A DNA stretch of 64,000 nucleotides from Mycolicibacterium chitae (lineage in GTDB: Bacteria; Actinomycetota; Actinomycetes; Mycobacteriales; Mycobacteriaceae): positions 1,984,001 through 2,048,000 of the forward strand of contig NZ_LR134355.1 of the NCBI RefSeq assembly GCF_900637205.1, in the 5' to 3' direction. Shown here piece by piece: positions 8,606 through 19,176 of the stretch. The notes beneath the pieces are model-generated. The model worked only from the letters and a program-made list of their open reading frames with translations, made no database searches and was not told the origin of the DNA. Positions within the stretch are counted from its first letter, which is position 1, and each line of letters opens with the position of its first letter. Both the position numbers and the translations under genes were made by a program.

Positions 8606-9121
8606 ATGACCGTCGCAGACCTCGAGGACACCGCGGAGTTCTTCACCAGCATCCGGCATCTGCTGTTCGCCGTGGCCCGTCGCATGCTGCACAGCACGGC
8701 CGAGGCCGAGGACATTGTGCAGGACGCCTGGTTGCGGTGGCAGTGCTGCGACCGCGACGCGGTGCGCAACCCCACCGCGTTCCTGCTGACCACCACCACC
8801 CGGCTGTGCCTCAACGAATTGCAGTCCGCCCACTGCCGGCGCGAAACCCCGTTGGGGCCGTGGCTGCCCGAGCCCGTCGACACCGCTGCCGACCCCGCAC
8901 TGCGGGCCGAGCGTGCCGACGCGCTGGCCGCCACACGGATGGTGTTGGCGAAGCTACCGCCGACCGAGCGGTCCGCCTATGTGCTGCGGGAAGCCTTCGA
9001 CTATCCGTATCGGCTGATCGCCCAATCGGTCGGGGTCAGCGAACCGAATGCGCGTCAGCTGGTGAGCCGGGCGCGCAAGCATCTGACCGCCGAGCGGGTC
9101 GCGTCAGCGACATGCCCTTAG
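8606..9121 (+). CDS. SigJ-like (ECF41-type) sigma factor without C-terminal extension
   Basis: A 171-residue ECF sigma factor. Region 2 contains [20 protein letters not shown] and region 4 contains [20 protein letters not shown] followed by [16 protein letters not shown]. The phrases GPWLPEP and LREAFDYPY, and the SE-ARQ pattern, are characteristic of SigJ/ECF41. Those proteins normally carry a SnoaL-like C-terminal domain of about 100 residues that controls activity; this one ends right after region 4. Its last 4 bp overlap the panB stop region on the other strand. The ATG at 8606 follows TGGAGAC. It is a candidate user of the ECF41-like promoters at 2638-4330. Confidence 0.85.
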   Translation: MTVADLEDTAEFFTSIRHLLFAVARRMLHSTAEAEDIVQDAWLRWQCCDRDAVRNPTAFLLTTTTRLCLNELQSAHCRRETPLGPWLPEPVDTAADPALRAERADALAATRMVLAKLPPTERSAYVLREAFDYPYRLIAQSVGVSEPNARQLVSRARKHLTAERVASATCP

Positions 9122-9960
9122 AAGCAGTGCTCCTCGGCAGGGAAGGCGCCGCTGGCGACCTCCGCGGCGTATTGGCTTGCCGCGCGGCCCAGTTCGCCGC
9201 CGACATCACCGAACCGCTTGACGAACTTGGCCGTCCGGCCCGAGGTCATGCCCGCCATGTCCTGCCACACCAGCACCTGGGCGTCGCAGTTGGGTCCGGC
9301 GCCGATGCCCACGGTGGGAATGGTCAGCTTGCCGGTGATCTGGGTGGCCAACTCGGCGGGCACCATCTCCAGCACCACCGCCACGGCGCCCGCCTCGGCG
9401 ACCGCGATGGCGTCGTGCACGGTCTGTTCGGCCCCGTCGCCGCGGCCCTGGACCCGGAATCCGCCGAGGCCGTTGACGCTCTGCGGGGTGAAGCCGATGT
9501 GGCCGACGACCGGAATGCCGGCCTGGGTCAGCACGGCGATCTGCTCGGCGATGCGTTCGCCGCCCTCGAGTTTCACCGCGTGGGCGCCGCCCTCCTTCAT
9601 GAAACGGGTGGCGGTGGCCAGCGCCTGCTGCGGGCCGGCCTCGTAACTGCCGAACGGCAGATCGGCGACGATCAGCGCGTGCGGAGCGCCCTTGACGACA
9701 CCCCGGACCAGCGGGATGAGCTCGTCGATGGAGATCGGCACGGTGGTGTCGTAGCCGTACACCACGTTGGCGGCCGAGTCGCCGACCAGCAGCACCGGGA
9801 TGCCGGCGTCGTCGAACACCCGCGCCGTCGAATAGTCGTAGGCGGTGAGCATGGACCACTTGTGGCCCTCGCTCTTCCACTTCTGCAGATGATGCGTGCG
9901 CACCTTGGTCCGGGGTTTGGCATCGGTGGCAGTGCCGTACACGGTGTGTTCTGAAGACAT
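9118..9960 (-). CDS. panB: 3-methyl-2-oxobutanoate hydroxymethyltransferase
   Basis: A 280-residue PanB that transfers a hydroxymethyl group from 5,10-methylene-tetrahydrofolate to alpha-ketoisovalerate, giving ketopantoate, the first step of pantothenate synthesis. Diagnostic segments: [20 protein letters not shown], the metal-binding VGDS near residue 60, VKLEGG near 132, GHIGFTPQS near 154, and [18 protein letters not shown] near the C-terminus. The length is normal. It corresponds to Rv2225 and, as there, is followed in the conserved order by caeA, caeB, glnA2 and glnE. It is divergent from the acyltransferase gene across 162 bp. Confidence 0.95.
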   Translation of the reverse strand: MSSEHTVYGTATDAKPRTKVRTHHLQKWKSEGHKWSMLTAYDYSTARVFDDAGIPVLLVGDSAANVVYGYDTTVPISIDELIPLVRGVVKGAPHALIVADLPFGSYEAGPQQALATATRFMKEGGAHAVKLEGGERIAEQIAVLTQAGIPVVGHIGFTPQSVNGLGGFRVQGRGDGAEQTVHDAIAVAEAGAVAVVLEMVPAELATQITGKLTIPTVGIGAGPNCDAQVLVWQDMAGMTSGRTAKFVKRFGDVGGELGRAASQYAAEVASGAFPAEEHCF

Positions 9961-10110
9961 GGCTCTCGTGGTCCCTTGTCGATTGTCGGGTCGATCCTCG
10001 AGGCCCATCCGGGTCCCCGGGTCGTCTGACGCCGTCAAGTCTGCCATTGCGACACGCGCAGGTGAAGCGACACTTGAGTGGACTTCCTCACACCGCACCC
10101 CGGACCGACC

Positions 10111-10116
10111 TACGAT
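10111..10116 (+). promoter_or_regulatory. Leaderless -10 element of the WS/DGAT gene
   Basis: TACGAT ends 6 nt before the ATG at 10123, the spacing expected for a transcript beginning at or next to the start codon. No ribosome-binding site precedes the ATG. No convincing -35 box is visible. Confidence 0.5.
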
Positions 10117-10122
10117 CTGCAG

Positions 10123-11526
10123 ATGTCCGGTTATCAGCGGCTCAGCGGCCTCGACGCCAGCTTCTTGTACTTGGAAACACCTCAGCAGCCCCTGCACGTG
10201 TGTTCGCTGCTGGAACTGGACGCCTCCACGGTCCCGGGCGGCTACACCTTCGACCGGCTGCGCGAGGCGCTGGCGGTGCGGATGACCGCCATGCCGGAGT
10301 TCCGCGAGAAGCTCACCGACAGCTTCTTGAACCTCGACCACCCGGTGTGGGTGGAGGACGAGAACTTCGAGGTGGCCCACCACGTGCACCGCGTCGGCCT
10401 GCCCGCCCCGGGCGGGCGCGCCGAACTGGCCGAGATCTGCGGGCACTTCGCGTCGTTGCCGCTGGATCGCAGCAAGCCGCTGTGGGAAATGCTGGTGGTC
10501 GAGAACATCGCGGGCACCGACGCCACCGACGGCGGCCGGCTGGCGGTGATGACGAAGGTGCACCACGCCGCCGTCGACGGCGTGACCGGCGCCAACCTGA
10601 TGTCGCAGCTGTGCACCACCGAGCCCGACGCCCCGGATCCCGAACCGGTGCCGGCCCCCGGCGGGGCCGGTCAGCTCGAGATCGCCGTGCGGGGCCTGGC
10701 CCGGTTCGCCACCCGGCCGGTGAACCTGGCGACCAAGGTGCTGCCGGACACCGTCACCACCGTCGTGGACACCGTGCGCCGCGCGCTCAACGGCTCGGCG
10801 ATGGCCAGCCCGTTCCGCGCGCCGCAGACCGCCTTCAACGCCAGCATCACCGGGCGGCGCAACATCGCCTACGCCGAGCTTGACCTCGAGGACATCAAGA
10901 CCGTCAAGAACCACTTCGACGTCAAGGTCAATGACGTGGTCATGGCGCTGGTGTCCGGGGTGCTGCGGCAGTTCCTCATCGACCGCGGCGAGCTACCGGA
11001 CAGCTCGCTGGTGGCCATGGTCCCGGTGTCGGTGCACGACCGCTCCGACCGGCCGGGCCGCAACAAGGTGTCCGGGATGTTCGCCAGCCTGCACACCGAG
11101 ATCGCCGACCCGGCCGAGCGGCTGCGCGCCATCGCCGAGGCGACTTCGGTTGCCAAGGAACACAGTTCGGCCATCGCGGCCTCGCTGCTGCAGGACTGGT
11201 CCCAGTTCGCCGCCCCGGCGGTGTTCGGCGCGGCCATGCGGGTCTATGCCGGCACCCGGCTGACGGAGGCCCGGCCGGTGCACAACCTGGTGCTGTCCAA
11301 TGTGCCGGGCCCGCAGGTGCCGCTGTACTTCCTCGGGGCCGAGGTCAAGGCGCTCTACCCGCTGGGGCCGATCTTCCACGGCTCCGGGTTGAACATCACC
11401 GTGATGTCGCTCAACGGCGCGTTGGACGTGGGATTGATCTCCTGCCCCGAGTTGCTGCCGGACCTGTGGGACCTGGCCGACGACTTCGCTACCGGCATGG
11501 ACGAGTTGTTGGCTGCGACTCGGTAG
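10123..11526 (+). CDS. WS/DGAT acyltransferase (triacylglycerol/wax ester synthase)
   Basis: A 467-residue member of the bifunctional wax ester synthase / diacylglycerol acyltransferase family, which makes storage triacylglycerol or wax esters from acyl-CoA at the membrane. The N-terminus reads [14 protein letters not shown], the catalytic motif HHAAVDG is near residue 147, and [12 protein letters not shown] with the C-terminal block [11 protein letters not shown] are family marks. The ATG at 10123 is preferred over a GTG at 10078 because homologs begin close to LSGLDASF and a leaderless -10 fits. Mycobacteria carry many paralogs; I cannot assign a specific tgs number. It sits between panB and hip1, where I do not recall such a gene in M. 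tuberculosis. Confidence 0.9.
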   Translation: MSGYQRLSGLDASFLYLETPQQPLHVCSLLELDASTVPGGYTFDRLREALAVRMTAMPEFREKLTDSFLNLDHPVWVEDENFEVAHHVHRVGLPAPGGRAELAEICGHFASLPLDRSKPLWEMLVVENIAGTDATDGGRLAVMTKVHHAAVDGVTGANLMSQLCTTEPDAPDPEPVPAPGGAGQLEIAVRGLARFATRPVNLATKVLPDTVTTVVDTVRRALNGSAMASPFRAPQTAFNASITGRRNIAYAELDLEDIKTVKNHFDVKVNDVVMALVSGVLRQFLIDRGELPDSSLVAMVPVSVHDRSDRPGRNKVSGMFASLHTEIADPAERLRAIAEATSVAKEHSSAIAASLLQDWSQFAAPAVFGAAMRVYAGTRLTEARPVHNLVLSNVPGPQVPLYFLGAEVKALYPLGPIFHGSGLNITVMSLNGALDVGLISCPELLPDLWDLADDFATGMDELLAATR

Positions 11527-11574
11527 ACATGCGTTGACAAGGCCCGCGGCGGGCTCATGGCAGCATTGGATGCC

Positions 11575-13122
11575 ATGAGCATTCTTCGCCCCCGGTCGTT
11601 CCTGCGCGCCACGATGATCGTGACGGCCGTGTCGGCCCTGGCTCTGGGCGCCACGGGGTGCTCGAAAGTCATCGAGGGACAGGCCGCGCTGGCCGAGCCC
11701 CGCATCGGCGAACCGGTGCGCTGGGAGCCGTGCAAGTTCACCGGCGGGGCCGACCTCGAGCTGCCCCCGGACACCGAGTGCGGCCGCATCGCGGTGCCCG
11801 TCGACTACGACGACATCGACGATCCGGACGCCCCGCAGATCCAGCTCGCGCTGATCCGGTTCCCGGCCACCGGCGACAAGGTCGGCTCGCTGCTGGTCAA
11901 CCCCGGCGGGCCGGGGGAGTCGGGCATCGAGGCCGCCATCGGCATCGTCGACCTGCTGCCCGAGGAGGTGCACGAGCGGTTCGACTTCGTGGGCTTCGAC
12001 CCGCGCGGGGTCGCGTCCTCGACGCCGGCGCTGTGGTGCAACTCCGACGCCGACAACGACCGCCTGCGCGCCGACCCCCAGGTCGACTACACGCCCGAGG
12101 GTGTCGAGTACATCGAGAACGAAACCAAGGAATTCATCCAGCGCTGCGTCGACAAGATGGGCACCGACTTCCTGGCCAACGTCGGCACCGTCAACGTCGC
12201 CAAGGATCTCGACCAGATCCGCGAGGCGATCGGCGATGACAAGCTGACCTACCTCGGCTACTCCTACGGCACCCGGATCGGGGCGGCCTACGCCGAGCAG
12301 TTCCCGCAGAACGTGCGCGCGATGATCCTCGACGGGGCCGTCGACCCCAACGCCGACCCGGTGGAGGCCGACGTCAACCAGGCCGCCGCGTTCCAGGGCG
12401 CGTTCGACGACTACGCCGCGGACTGCGCCACCGACGCGTCCTGCCCGCTGGGCACCGACCCGGACAAGGCCGTCGACGTCTACCGCGAGATGGTCGAGGC
12501 GCTGGTCGACGAGCCGGCCGAGACCAAGGATCCGCGCGGGCTGTCCTACAGCGACGCCGTGGTCGGGACCATCATGGCGCTGTACTCGCCGGCGCTGTGG
12601 CGGCATCTGACCCAGGGGCTGAGCGAGCTGCGCAACGGGACCGGGGACACCATGCTGATCCTGTCCGACATGTACATGCGTCGCGACGCCAACGGCCACT
12701 ACACCAACGCCACCGACGCGCGCATCGCCGTCAACTGCGTGGACAAGCCGCCGATCACCGACCGCGAGGTGGTGGTCGAGACCGATCGGCGCGTCCGCGA
12801 GGTGGCCCCGTTCATGAGCTACGGCGAGTTCACCGGGCACGCCCCGATGTCGACGTGCGCGTTCTGGCCGGTACCGCCGACCAGCGAGCCGCACGAGCTG
12901 TCCATCCCGGACCTGCCGGCCACCCTGGTGGTCTCGACCACCGGCGACCCGGCCACCCCGTATCAGGCGGGCGTGGACCTGGCCCGGCAGCTCAAGGGCG
13001 GGCTGATCACCTTCGAGGGCACCCAGCACACCGTGGTGTTCCAGGGCGAGGCCTGCGTGGACGAGATGGCCACGGCGTATCTGATCGACGGGACCATGCC
13101 GCCGCCCGACGCTCGCTGCTGA
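11575..13122 (+). CDS. caeA: Cell-envelope serine protease/carboxylesterase Hip1 (CaeA)
   Basis: A 515-residue secreted alpha/beta-hydrolase of the TAP family (Hip1, Rv2224c), known as a cell-envelope protease. The N-terminus is a lipoprotein-like signal: basic residues, a hydrophobic run, then GATGC with Cys near residue 27. The catalytic Ser is residue 230 in GYSYGT, with Asp458 (TTGDPATPY) and His485 (EGTQHTVVF) completing the triad; the oxyanion segment NPGGPGESG is near 110. A perfect TTGACA lies at 11534-11539. The ATG at 11575 is chosen because it places the signal peptide normally; an in-frame ATG at 11557 is possible. A tandem paralog (caeB) follows after 80 bp. Confidence 0.93.
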   Translation: MSILRPRSFLRATMIVTAVSALALGATGCSKVIEGQAALAEPRIGEPVRWEPCKFTGGADLELPPDTECGRIAVPVDYDDIDDPDAPQIQLALIRFPATGDKVGSLLVNPGGPGESGIEAAIGIVDLLPEEVHERFDFVGFDPRGVASSTPALWCNSDADNDRLRADPQVDYTPEGVEYIENETKEFIQRCVDKMGTDFLANVGTVNVAKDLDQIREAIGDDKLTYLGYSYGTRIGAAYAEQFPQNVRAMILDGAVDPNADPVEADVNQAAAFQGAFDDYAADCATDASCPLGTDPDKAVDVYREMVEALVDEPAETKDPRGLSYSDAVVGTIMALYSPALWRHLTQGLSELRNGTGDTMLILSDMYMRRDANGHYTNATDARIAVNCVDKPPITDREVVVETDRRVREVAPFMSYGEFTGHAPMSTCAFWPVPPTSEPHELSIPDLPATLVVSTTGDPATPYQAGVDLARQLKGGLITFEGTQHTVVFQGEACVDEMATAYLIDGTMPPPDARC

Positions 13123-13202
13123 GGCGGGCGTATCCGGACCGATACCGGAGCGTGACCGACCGCGGGCGGCACCCGGGGCCCGCGCATGGGACGATGGGCG
13201 GC

Positions 13203-14708
13203 ATGCAGCGCTGTAAACGATGGGGCACTGCGCTGCTCAGCTCAGTTCTGGTGCTGCTCGGCGCACCCATGCACACTGCGGTCGCGGCGCCGGAACCCGC
13301 TGCGCCGCAACTCAATTGGCAGTCGTGCAGCCTGTTCTACGACAACACCAGCATGATCCCCACCGCGCAGTGCGCGCGGCTTCCGGTGCCGATCAGCTAC
13401 GAGGAACCCGCCGGGTCCACCACCGCGCTCGCGGTCATCCGGGTGCCGGCCGCCGGCGAACGCATCGGCGCGTTGTTCGTCAACCCCGGCGGCCCGGGCG
13501 CCTCGGCCGTCGACACCGTGGCGAGCATGGGGGCCGCCCTGGTGGGTTCGCCCATCAACGAACATTTCGATCTGGTCGGCTTCGACCCGCGCGGCATCGG
13601 GTTCTCCACCCCGGAGTTGCGCTGCCGCACCGACGCCGAGTTCGACGCCTGGCGGCGCGAGCCGATGGCCGACTTCAGCCCGGCCGGGGTGGCGCGCATC
13701 GAAGCGCTCTACCAACAGTTCGCCAACCAGTGCGCCGCGCGGATGGGCACCGAGTTCCTGGCCACCATGGGCACCCGCGACGTCGCGCGCGACATGGACA
13801 CGGTGCGGCGCGCCCTGGGCGAGGAGCAGATCACCTACCTCGGCTTCTCCTACGGCACTGAGATCGGCACCGCCTATCTGCGCTCCTACGGCCAGCACGT
13901 GCGGGCGATGGTGCTCGACGGGGCGATCGACCCGACCGTCGACCCGGTGACCAAGAGCATCAACCAGATGGCCGGCTTCCAGCAGGCGTTCAACGCCTAC
14001 GCCGCGGACTGCGCCCAATCGCCGGACTGCCCGCTGGGGCAGGACCCCGCGCTGTGGGTGGCGCGGTACCGCCAGCTCGTCGACCCGCTGGTAGCCCGGC
14101 CCGCGGCCACCGCGGACCCGCGCGGGCTCAGCTACGCCGACGCCACCACCGGAACCTTCAACGCGCTCTACACCCCGCAGCTGTGGAAGTACCTGACCAG
14201 CGGGCTGCTGGGGCTCGCGCGCGGCACCGACCCGGGCGATCTGCTGTTGCTGGCCGACGAGTACGAGGGCCGCGACGCGGACGGCCACTACCGCAACAAC
14301 CAGGACGCGTTCAACGCGGTGCGGTGCATGGATGCGCCGTCGCCGACGGACCCGGCCGTGTGGGCGGCCGCCGACCGGCGCATCCGGGAAGTGGCCCCGT
14401 TCGCCTCCTACGGTGCCTTCACCGGCTTCGCCCCCCGCGACATCTGCGCGTTCTGGCCGGTGCCGGCCACCTCCGCACCGCAACCGGCGTCGCCGGCGCG
14501 GCCCGGCTCGGTCGTCGTCGTCTCCACCACCGGGGATCCCGCCACGCCGTACCAGGCCGGCGTCAACCTGGCCCGCCAGCTGCAGGCGCCGCTGATCACC
14601 TTCGAGGGCACCCAGCACACCGTGGTGTTCAGCGGCCGCGAATGCATCGACGCCACGGTGGTCGACTACTTCGTCGACGGTGTGGTGCCCGGCGACATGC
14701 GGTGCTGA
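13203..14708 (+). CDS. caeB: Secreted alpha/beta-hydrolase CaeB (Hip1 paralog)
   Basis: A 501-residue exported TAP-family protease/esterase, the tandem paralog of caeA and counterpart of Rv2223c. A Sec signal peptide covers about residues 1-32 (basic start, hydrophobic core SSVLVLLGA, then VAAPEP) without a lipobox Cys. The triad is Ser216 (GFSYGT), Asp445 (TTGDPATPY) and His472 (EGTQHTVVF). NPGGPGAS and FDPRGIGFSTP are conserved. GACGAT 7 nt before the ATG could give a leaderless mRNA; the in-frame ATG at 13194 is an alternative start. Likely role: cleavage of envelope or peptide substrates outside the membrane; substrate unknown. Confidence 0.92.
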   Translation: MQRCKRWGTALLSSVLVLLGAPMHTAVAAPEPAAPQLNWQSCSLFYDNTSMIPTAQCARLPVPISYEEPAGSTTALAVIRVPAAGERIGALFVNPGGPGASAVDTVASMGAALVGSPINEHFDLVGFDPRGIGFSTPELRCRTDAEFDAWRREPMADFSPAGVARIEALYQQFANQCAARMGTEFLATMGTRDVARDMDTVRRALGEEQITYLGFSYGTEIGTAYLRSYGQHVRAMVLDGAIDPTVDPVTKSINQMAGFQQAFNAYAADCAQSPDCPLGQDPALWVARYRQLVDPLVARPAATADPRGLSYADATTGTFNALYTPQLWKYLTSGLLGLARGTDPGDLLLLADEYEGRDADGHYRNNQDAFNAVRCMDAPSPTDPAVWAAADRRIREVAPFASYGAFTGFAPRDICAFWPVPATSAPQPASPARPGSVVVVSTTGDPATPYQAGVNLARQLQAPLITFEGTQHTVVFSGRECIDATVVDYFVDGVVPGDMRC

Positions 14709-14730
14709 CCGGCGATCTCGGGACACGCCT

Positions 14731-14746
14731 GTAACACAGAATTAAC
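14731..14746 (+). promoter_or_regulatory. Putative single GlnR-type box before glnA2
   Basis: GTAAC, 6 nt, TTAAC. This resembles the a/b half-sites of GlnR operators (GTNAC-n6-GNAAC) that are clear before glnA1. It would overlap the -35 region of the glnA2 promoter. Only one pair is present, so the support is weak. Confidence 0.35.
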
Positions 14747-14756
14747 AGCCGCTGCC

Positions 14757-14762
14757 TAGGCT
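14757..14762 (+). promoter_or_regulatory. Leaderless -10 element of glnA2
   Basis: TAGGCT followed by 7 nt and the ATG at 14770, placing the transcription start at the start codon. No Shine-Dalgarno sequence is present. Confidence 0.6.
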
Positions 14763-14769
14763 CGCAGTC

Positions 14770-16110
14770 ATGGACCGTCAGAAGGAATTCGTGCTGCGCA
14801 CGCTGGAGGAACGGGATATCCGGTTCGTTCGGCTGTGGTTCACCGACGTGCTCGGGTTCCTCAAGAGCGTCGCGATCGCCCCGGCCGAACTCGAGGGCGC
14901 CTTCGAGGAGGGCATCGGGTTCGACGGCTCCTCGATCGAGGGCTTCGCGCGGATCTCCGAATCCGACACCGTCGCGCGGCCCGACCCGTCGACGTTCCAG
15001 GTGTTGCCCTGGACCGGCGACGACGGCCAGAACCACTCGGCACGGATGTTCTGCGACATCACCATGCCCGACGGCTCCCCGTCGTGGGCCGACTCCCGGC
15101 ATGTGCTGCGCCGCCAGCTCGCCAAGGCCGGCGACCTGGGCTTCTCCTGCTACGTGCACCCGGAGATCGAGTTCTTCCTGCTCGAACCCGGCCCGTACGA
15201 CGGCAGCGTGCCCGTGCCCGCCGACAACGGCGGCTACTTCGACCAGGCGGTCCACGATTCGGCGCCGAACTTCCGTCGGCACGCCATCGAGGCGCTCGAG
15301 TCGATGGGCATCTCGGTGGAGTTCAGTCACCACGAGGGCGCGCCCGGGCAGCAGGAGATCGACCTGCGCTACGCCGACGCGCTGTCCATGGCCGACAACG
15401 TGATGACGTTCCGCTACGTGGTCAAGGAGGTCGCGCTGCGCGACGGGGTGCGGGCCTCGTTCATGCCCAAGCCGTTCAGCGAGTACCCGGGTTCGGCGAT
15501 GCACACCCACATGAGCCTGTTCGAGGGCGACACCAACGCCTTCCACAGCCCCGACGACCCGCTGCAGCTGTCCGATATCGGCAAGTCCTTCATCGCCGGG
15601 ATCCTCGAGCACGCCAACGAGATCAGCGCCGTCACCAACCAGTGGGTGAACTCCTACAAGCGGCTGGTGCACGGCGGCGAGGCGCCGACGGCCGCGTCCT
15701 GGGGGGCGGCCAACCGCTCGGCGCTGGTGCGGGTGCCGATGTACACCCCGAACAAGTCCGCCTCCCGGCGCGTCGAGGTGCGCAGCCCCGACTCGGCCTG
15801 CAACCCGTATCTGGCGTTCGCCGTGCTGCTGGCCGCCGGGCTGCGCGGGGTGGAGAAGGGTTACGTGCTGGGGCCGCAGGCCGAGGACAACGTGTGGAGC
15901 CTGACGCCCGAGGAACGCCGCGCGATGGGTTACCGCGAGCTGCCCGGCAGCCTCGGCAACGCGCTGCACGCCATGGAGAACTCCGAGCTGGTGGCGGAAG
16001 CGTTGGGGGAGCACGTTTTCGATTTCTTCCTGCGCAACAAGCGCAGCGAGTGGGAGACGTACCGCAACGCCGTCACCCCGTTCGAACTCAAGCAGTACCT
16101 CTCGCTGTAG
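14770..16110 (+). CDS. glnA2: Glutamine synthetase GlnA2
   Basis: A 446-residue class I glutamine synthetase (Rv2222c counterpart, same length) that condenses glutamate and ammonia with ATP. Family marks: [13 protein letters not shown] near residue 56, HPEIEFFL near 133, AMHTHMSLF near 245 and the glutamate-binding NRSALVRVP near 317. In GlnA1 the adenylylation site reads NLY-ELPP-style ([11 protein letters not shown]); here the aligned segment is [11 protein letters not shown] with Trp instead of Tyr, so GlnE should not adenylylate this enzyme. glnE follows after 43 bp with its own start signal. Its physiological role is secondary to GlnA1 in characterised mycobacteria. Confidence 0.95.
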   Translation: MDRQKEFVLRTLEERDIRFVRLWFTDVLGFLKSVAIAPAELEGAFEEGIGFDGSSIEGFARISESDTVARPDPSTFQVLPWTGDDGQNHSARMFCDITMPDGSPSWADSRHVLRRQLAKAGDLGFSCYVHPEIEFFLLEPGPYDGSVPVPADNGGYFDQAVHDSAPNFRRHAIEALESMGISVEFSHHEGAPGQQEIDLRYADALSMADNVMTFRYVVKEVALRDGVRASFMPKPFSEYPGSAMHTHMSLFEGDTNAFHSPDDPLQLSDIGKSFIAGILEHANEISAVTNQWVNSYKRLVHGGEAPTAASWGAANRSALVRVPMYTPNKSASRRVEVRSPDSACNPYLAFAVLLAAGLRGVEKGYVLGPQAEDNVWSLTPEERRAMGYRELPGSLGNALHAMENSELVAEALGEHVFDFFLRNKRSEWETYRNAVTPFELKQYLSL

Positions 16111-16140
16111 CGGTGGCTACTGCACACGCCCCGAGTGGGC

Positions 16141-16146
16141 TACCGT
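16141..16146 (+). promoter_or_regulatory. Leaderless -10 element of glnE
   Basis: TACCGT, then 7 nt, then the GTG start at 16154. There is no ribosome-binding site, so leaderless transcription is the likeliest way to start this gene separately from glnA2. Confidence 0.5.
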
Positions 16147-16153
16147 TGCTGCC

Positions 16154-19129
16154 GTGTCCAGACCGGTGACGCAGCGTCCCACAGTGCCCGGGGTGGGGCG
16201 GCTCGGACTCGTCGAGCGCACCGCCCCGGCCGATCTGGCCCGCCTCGGCTGGGACACCGACGCGCACGTCGAACTGCTGTGGTCGCTGTCGCGCGCACCC
16301 GATGCCGACGCCGCGCTGCGCGCCGTCGTGCGGCTGTCCGAGGCGCTCGACACCGACTGGGACCAGCTGGACGCCGCGCTGCAGAAGGACAAGACCCTGC
16401 GCGGTCGCCTGTTCGCGGTGCTGGGTTCGTCGCTGGCGCTCGGCGATCACCTGGTGGCCCACCCGCAGTCCTGGCGGCTGCTGGAGGGATCGGAAGACCC
16501 CGAGCCGGCGCTGCCGTCGGCGGCCGAGCTCGAGGCGATGTTCCTCGACTGCCTCGACCAGAACGACGGCCCGGCAACCTTGCACGAGCTGCGCACGCTG
16601 TACCGCAATCGGATCCTGGTGCTGGCGGCCCTCGATCTGGCGCCCACCGTCGAGGACGAACCGGTGCTGCCGTTCGCCGCGGTCGGGGTCCATCTGTCGG
16701 ACCTGGCCGACGCCGCGCTGGCCGCCGCGCTGCGCTACGCGACCGACACCGTCGGCAAGCCCGACGAGCCCGCGCCCACCCTGGCGGTCATCGCGATGGG
16801 CAAATGCGGTGCGCGCGAACTGAACTACGTCTCCGACGTCGACGTCATCTTCGTGGGCGCCAACGCCGACGCGCTGGAAACCCGGGTGGCCGGGGAGATG
16901 ATGCGGATGGCCTCGGAGACCTTCTTCGAGGTCGACGCGGCGCTGCGCCCGGAGGGCAAGCGCGGTCCGCTGGTGCGCACGCTGGACTCGCATGTGGCCT
17001 ACTACCAGCGCTGGGCCAAGACCTGGGAGTTCCAGGCGTTGCTGAAGGCGCGGTTCGCGGTGGGCGACGCCGAGCTGGGCCGCCAGTACATCGATGCGCT
17101 GATGCCGATGGTGTGGACGGCCTGCGAGCGGGACGACTTCGTGTCCGACGTGCAGGCCATGCGCCGCCGGGTCGAGGAGTTGGTGCCCGCCGACGTCCGC
17201 GACCGCGAGATCAAGCTGGGCACCGGCGGTCTGCGCGACGTCGAATTCGCCGTGCAGCTCCTGCAATTGGTGCACGGCCGCAACGACGAGGCGCTGCACG
17301 TGGCGTCCACCGTGGACGCCCTCGCGGCGCTGGGCTCGGCCGGCTACATCGGCCGCGACGACGCCGCCAACATGACCGCGTCCTATGAATTCCTGCGGCT
17401 GCTCGAACACCGGCTGCAGCTGCAGCGGCTCAAGCGCACCCACATGCTGCCCGCCCCCGACGACGCCGAGGCGCTGCGCTGGCTGGCCCGCGCGGCCCAC
17501 GTGCGGCCCGACGGGACCCACGACGCGCTCGGGGTGCTGCGCAAGGAACTCAAGCGGCAGAGCCACCGGGTCTCGCGGCTGCACGCCAAGCTGTTCTATC
17601 AGCCGCTGCTGGAATCGGTCGGCGGCGCCGTCGAGCTGACCGACGGGATGAACGCGGCCGCGGCCGAACGGCAGCTGGCCGCGCTGGGCTATCAGGCCCC
17701 GGCCAGCGCGCTGAGTCACCTTGCGGCACTGGCGAATCAGAGCACCCGGCGCGGTCGCGTGCAGGCCATCCTGCTGCCCACCCTGCTGGACTGGCTGTCG
17801 GACACCCCGGACCCGGATGCGGGCCTGCTGCACTATCGACGGCTGTCCGAGGGCCTGGTCGACCAGCGCTGGTTCCTGGCCACGCTGCGCGACGAGAGCG
17901 CGGTGGCCAAGCGGCTGATGCACGTGCTGGGCACCTCGGCCTATGTGCCCGATCTGCTGCTGCGCGCCCCCGAGGTGATCCAGAGCTACGCCGACGGTCC
18001 CTCGGGACCCAAGCTGCTCGACGTGGAACCCGAGGGATTCGCGCGGGCCCTGGTGGCCGCGGCGGGGCGGCAGTCCGATCCGGCCAAGGCCATCGCCGCC
18101 GCGCGGACGCTGCGCCGCCGCGAACTGGCCCGGGTGGCCTCGGCCGACCTGCTGGGCCTGCTCGACGTGCGCGATGTGTGCCAGGCGTTGACCTCGGTGT
18201 GGGTGGCGGTGCTGCAGGCCGCGCTGGACGCGGTGACGAAGGCGAACACCCCGCCCGACGGCGCGGTGCCGGCCTCCATCGCGGTGATCGGCATGGGCCG
18301 GCTCGGCGGCGGCGAACTGGGCTACGGTTCCGATGCGGACGTGCTGTTCGTCTGCGAGCCCACCCCGGGCGTCGACGACACGAAGGCCGTCAAGTGGGCC
18401 ACCGTCGTCGCCGAACAGCTCCGCGCGCTGCTGGGCACGCCCAGCGTCGACCCGCCGCTGGAGGTCGATGCGAACCTGCGCCCGGAGGGGCGCAACGGGC
18501 CGCTGGTGCGGACGCTGGCCTCCTACACCAGCTATTACCAGCAGTGGGCCCAGCCATGGGAGATCCAGGCGCTGCTGCGCGCGCACCGGGTCGCCGGCGA
18601 TCTGGAGCTCGGCGAGCGGTTCCTGGTGATGGTCGACCAGACGCGGTATCCGGCCGGCGGCGTCTCGGCCGACACGGTGCAGGAGATCCGGCGGGTCAAG
18701 GCGCGTGTCGACGCCGAGCGGCTGCCGCGCGGGGCGGACCCCAACACCCACACCAAGCTGGGCCGCGGCGGGCTGGCCGACGTCGAGTGGACCGTGCAGC
18801 TGTTGCAGCTGCGCTACGCCCACCAGACCCCGGAGCTGCACAACACCTCGACGCTGCAGGCCCTCGACGCGATCGGCGCGGCCGAACTGATCGCCGAGGG
18901 CGACGTGGACCTGCTGCGGCAGGCGTGGCTGACCGCGACCCGCGCCCGCAACGCGCTGGTGTTGGTGCGGGGCAAGCCCACCGATCAGCTGCCCGGGCCG
19001 GGGCGGATGCTCAACGCGGTGGCGGTGGCCGCCGGCTGGCCGGAGGACGACGGCGGCGCGTTCCTGGACAACTACCTGCGGGTGACGCGGCGGGCCAAGG
19101 CCGTCGTGCGCAAAGTGTTCGGCAGCTGA
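16154..19129 (+). CDS. glnE: Glutamine synthetase adenylyltransferase/deadenylylase
   Basis: A 991-residue bifunctional GlnE that adenylylates glutamine synthetase to lower its activity and removes AMP to restore it. Two nucleotidyltransferase domains are visible: an N-terminal one with [18 protein letters not shown] near residue 215 and a C-terminal one with [18 protein letters not shown] near 713, each followed by [13 protein letters not shown]. The length is normal for actinobacteria. The target Tyr is present in GlnA1 (24157-25593) and absent in GlnA2. The GTG at 16154 agrees with the leaderless promoter and the normal N-terminus. Rv2221c counterpart. Confidence 0.95.
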   Translation: MSRPVTQRPTVPGVGRLGLVERTAPADLARLGWDTDAHVELLWSLSRAPDADAALRAVVRLSEALDTDWDQLDAALQKDKTLRGRLFAVLGSSLALGDHLVAHPQSWRLLEGSEDPEPALPSAAELEAMFLDCLDQNDGPATLHELRTLYRNRILVLAALDLAPTVEDEPVLPFAAVGVHLSDLADAALAAALRYATDTVGKPDEPAPTLAVIAMGKCGARELNYVSDVDVIFVGANADALETRVAGEMMRMASETFFEVDAALRPEGKRGPLVRTLDSHVAYYQRWAKTWEFQALLKARFAVGDAELGRQYIDALMPMVWTACERDDFVSDVQAMRRRVEELVPADVRDREIKLGTGGLRDVEFAVQLLQLVHGRNDEALHVASTVDALAALGSAGYIGRDDAANMTASYEFLRLLEHRLQLQRLKRTHMLPAPDDAEALRWLARAAHVRPDGTHDALGVLRKELKRQSHRVSRLHAKLFYQPLLESVGGAVELTDGMNAAAAERQLAALGYQAPASALSHLAALANQSTRRGRVQAILLPTLLDWLSDTPDPDAGLLHYRRLSEGLVDQRWFLATLRDESAVAKRLMHVLGTSAYVPDLLLRAPEVIQSYADGPSGPKLLDVEPEGFARALVAAAGRQSDPAKAIAAARTLRRRELARVASADLLGLLDVRDVCQALTSVWVAVLQAALDAVTKANTPPDGAVPASIAVIGMGRLGGGELGYGSDADVLFVCEPTPGVDDTKAVKWATVVAEQLRALLGTPSVDPPLEVDANLRPEGRNGPLVRTLASYTSYYQQWAQPWEIQALLRAHRVAGDLELGERFLVMVDQTRYPAGGVSADTVQEIRRVKARVDAERLPRGADPNTHTKLGRGGLADVEWTVQLLQLRYAHQTPELHNTSTLQALDAIGAAELIAEGDVDLLRQAWLTATRARNALVLVRGKPTDQLPGPGRMLNAVAVAAGWPEDDGGAFLDNYLRVTRRAKAVVRKVFGS

Positions 19130-19176
19130 CGGGCCCCGCGCGGGTTTCGTAGAGCCCTCGATGCTAAGACAGGTGG

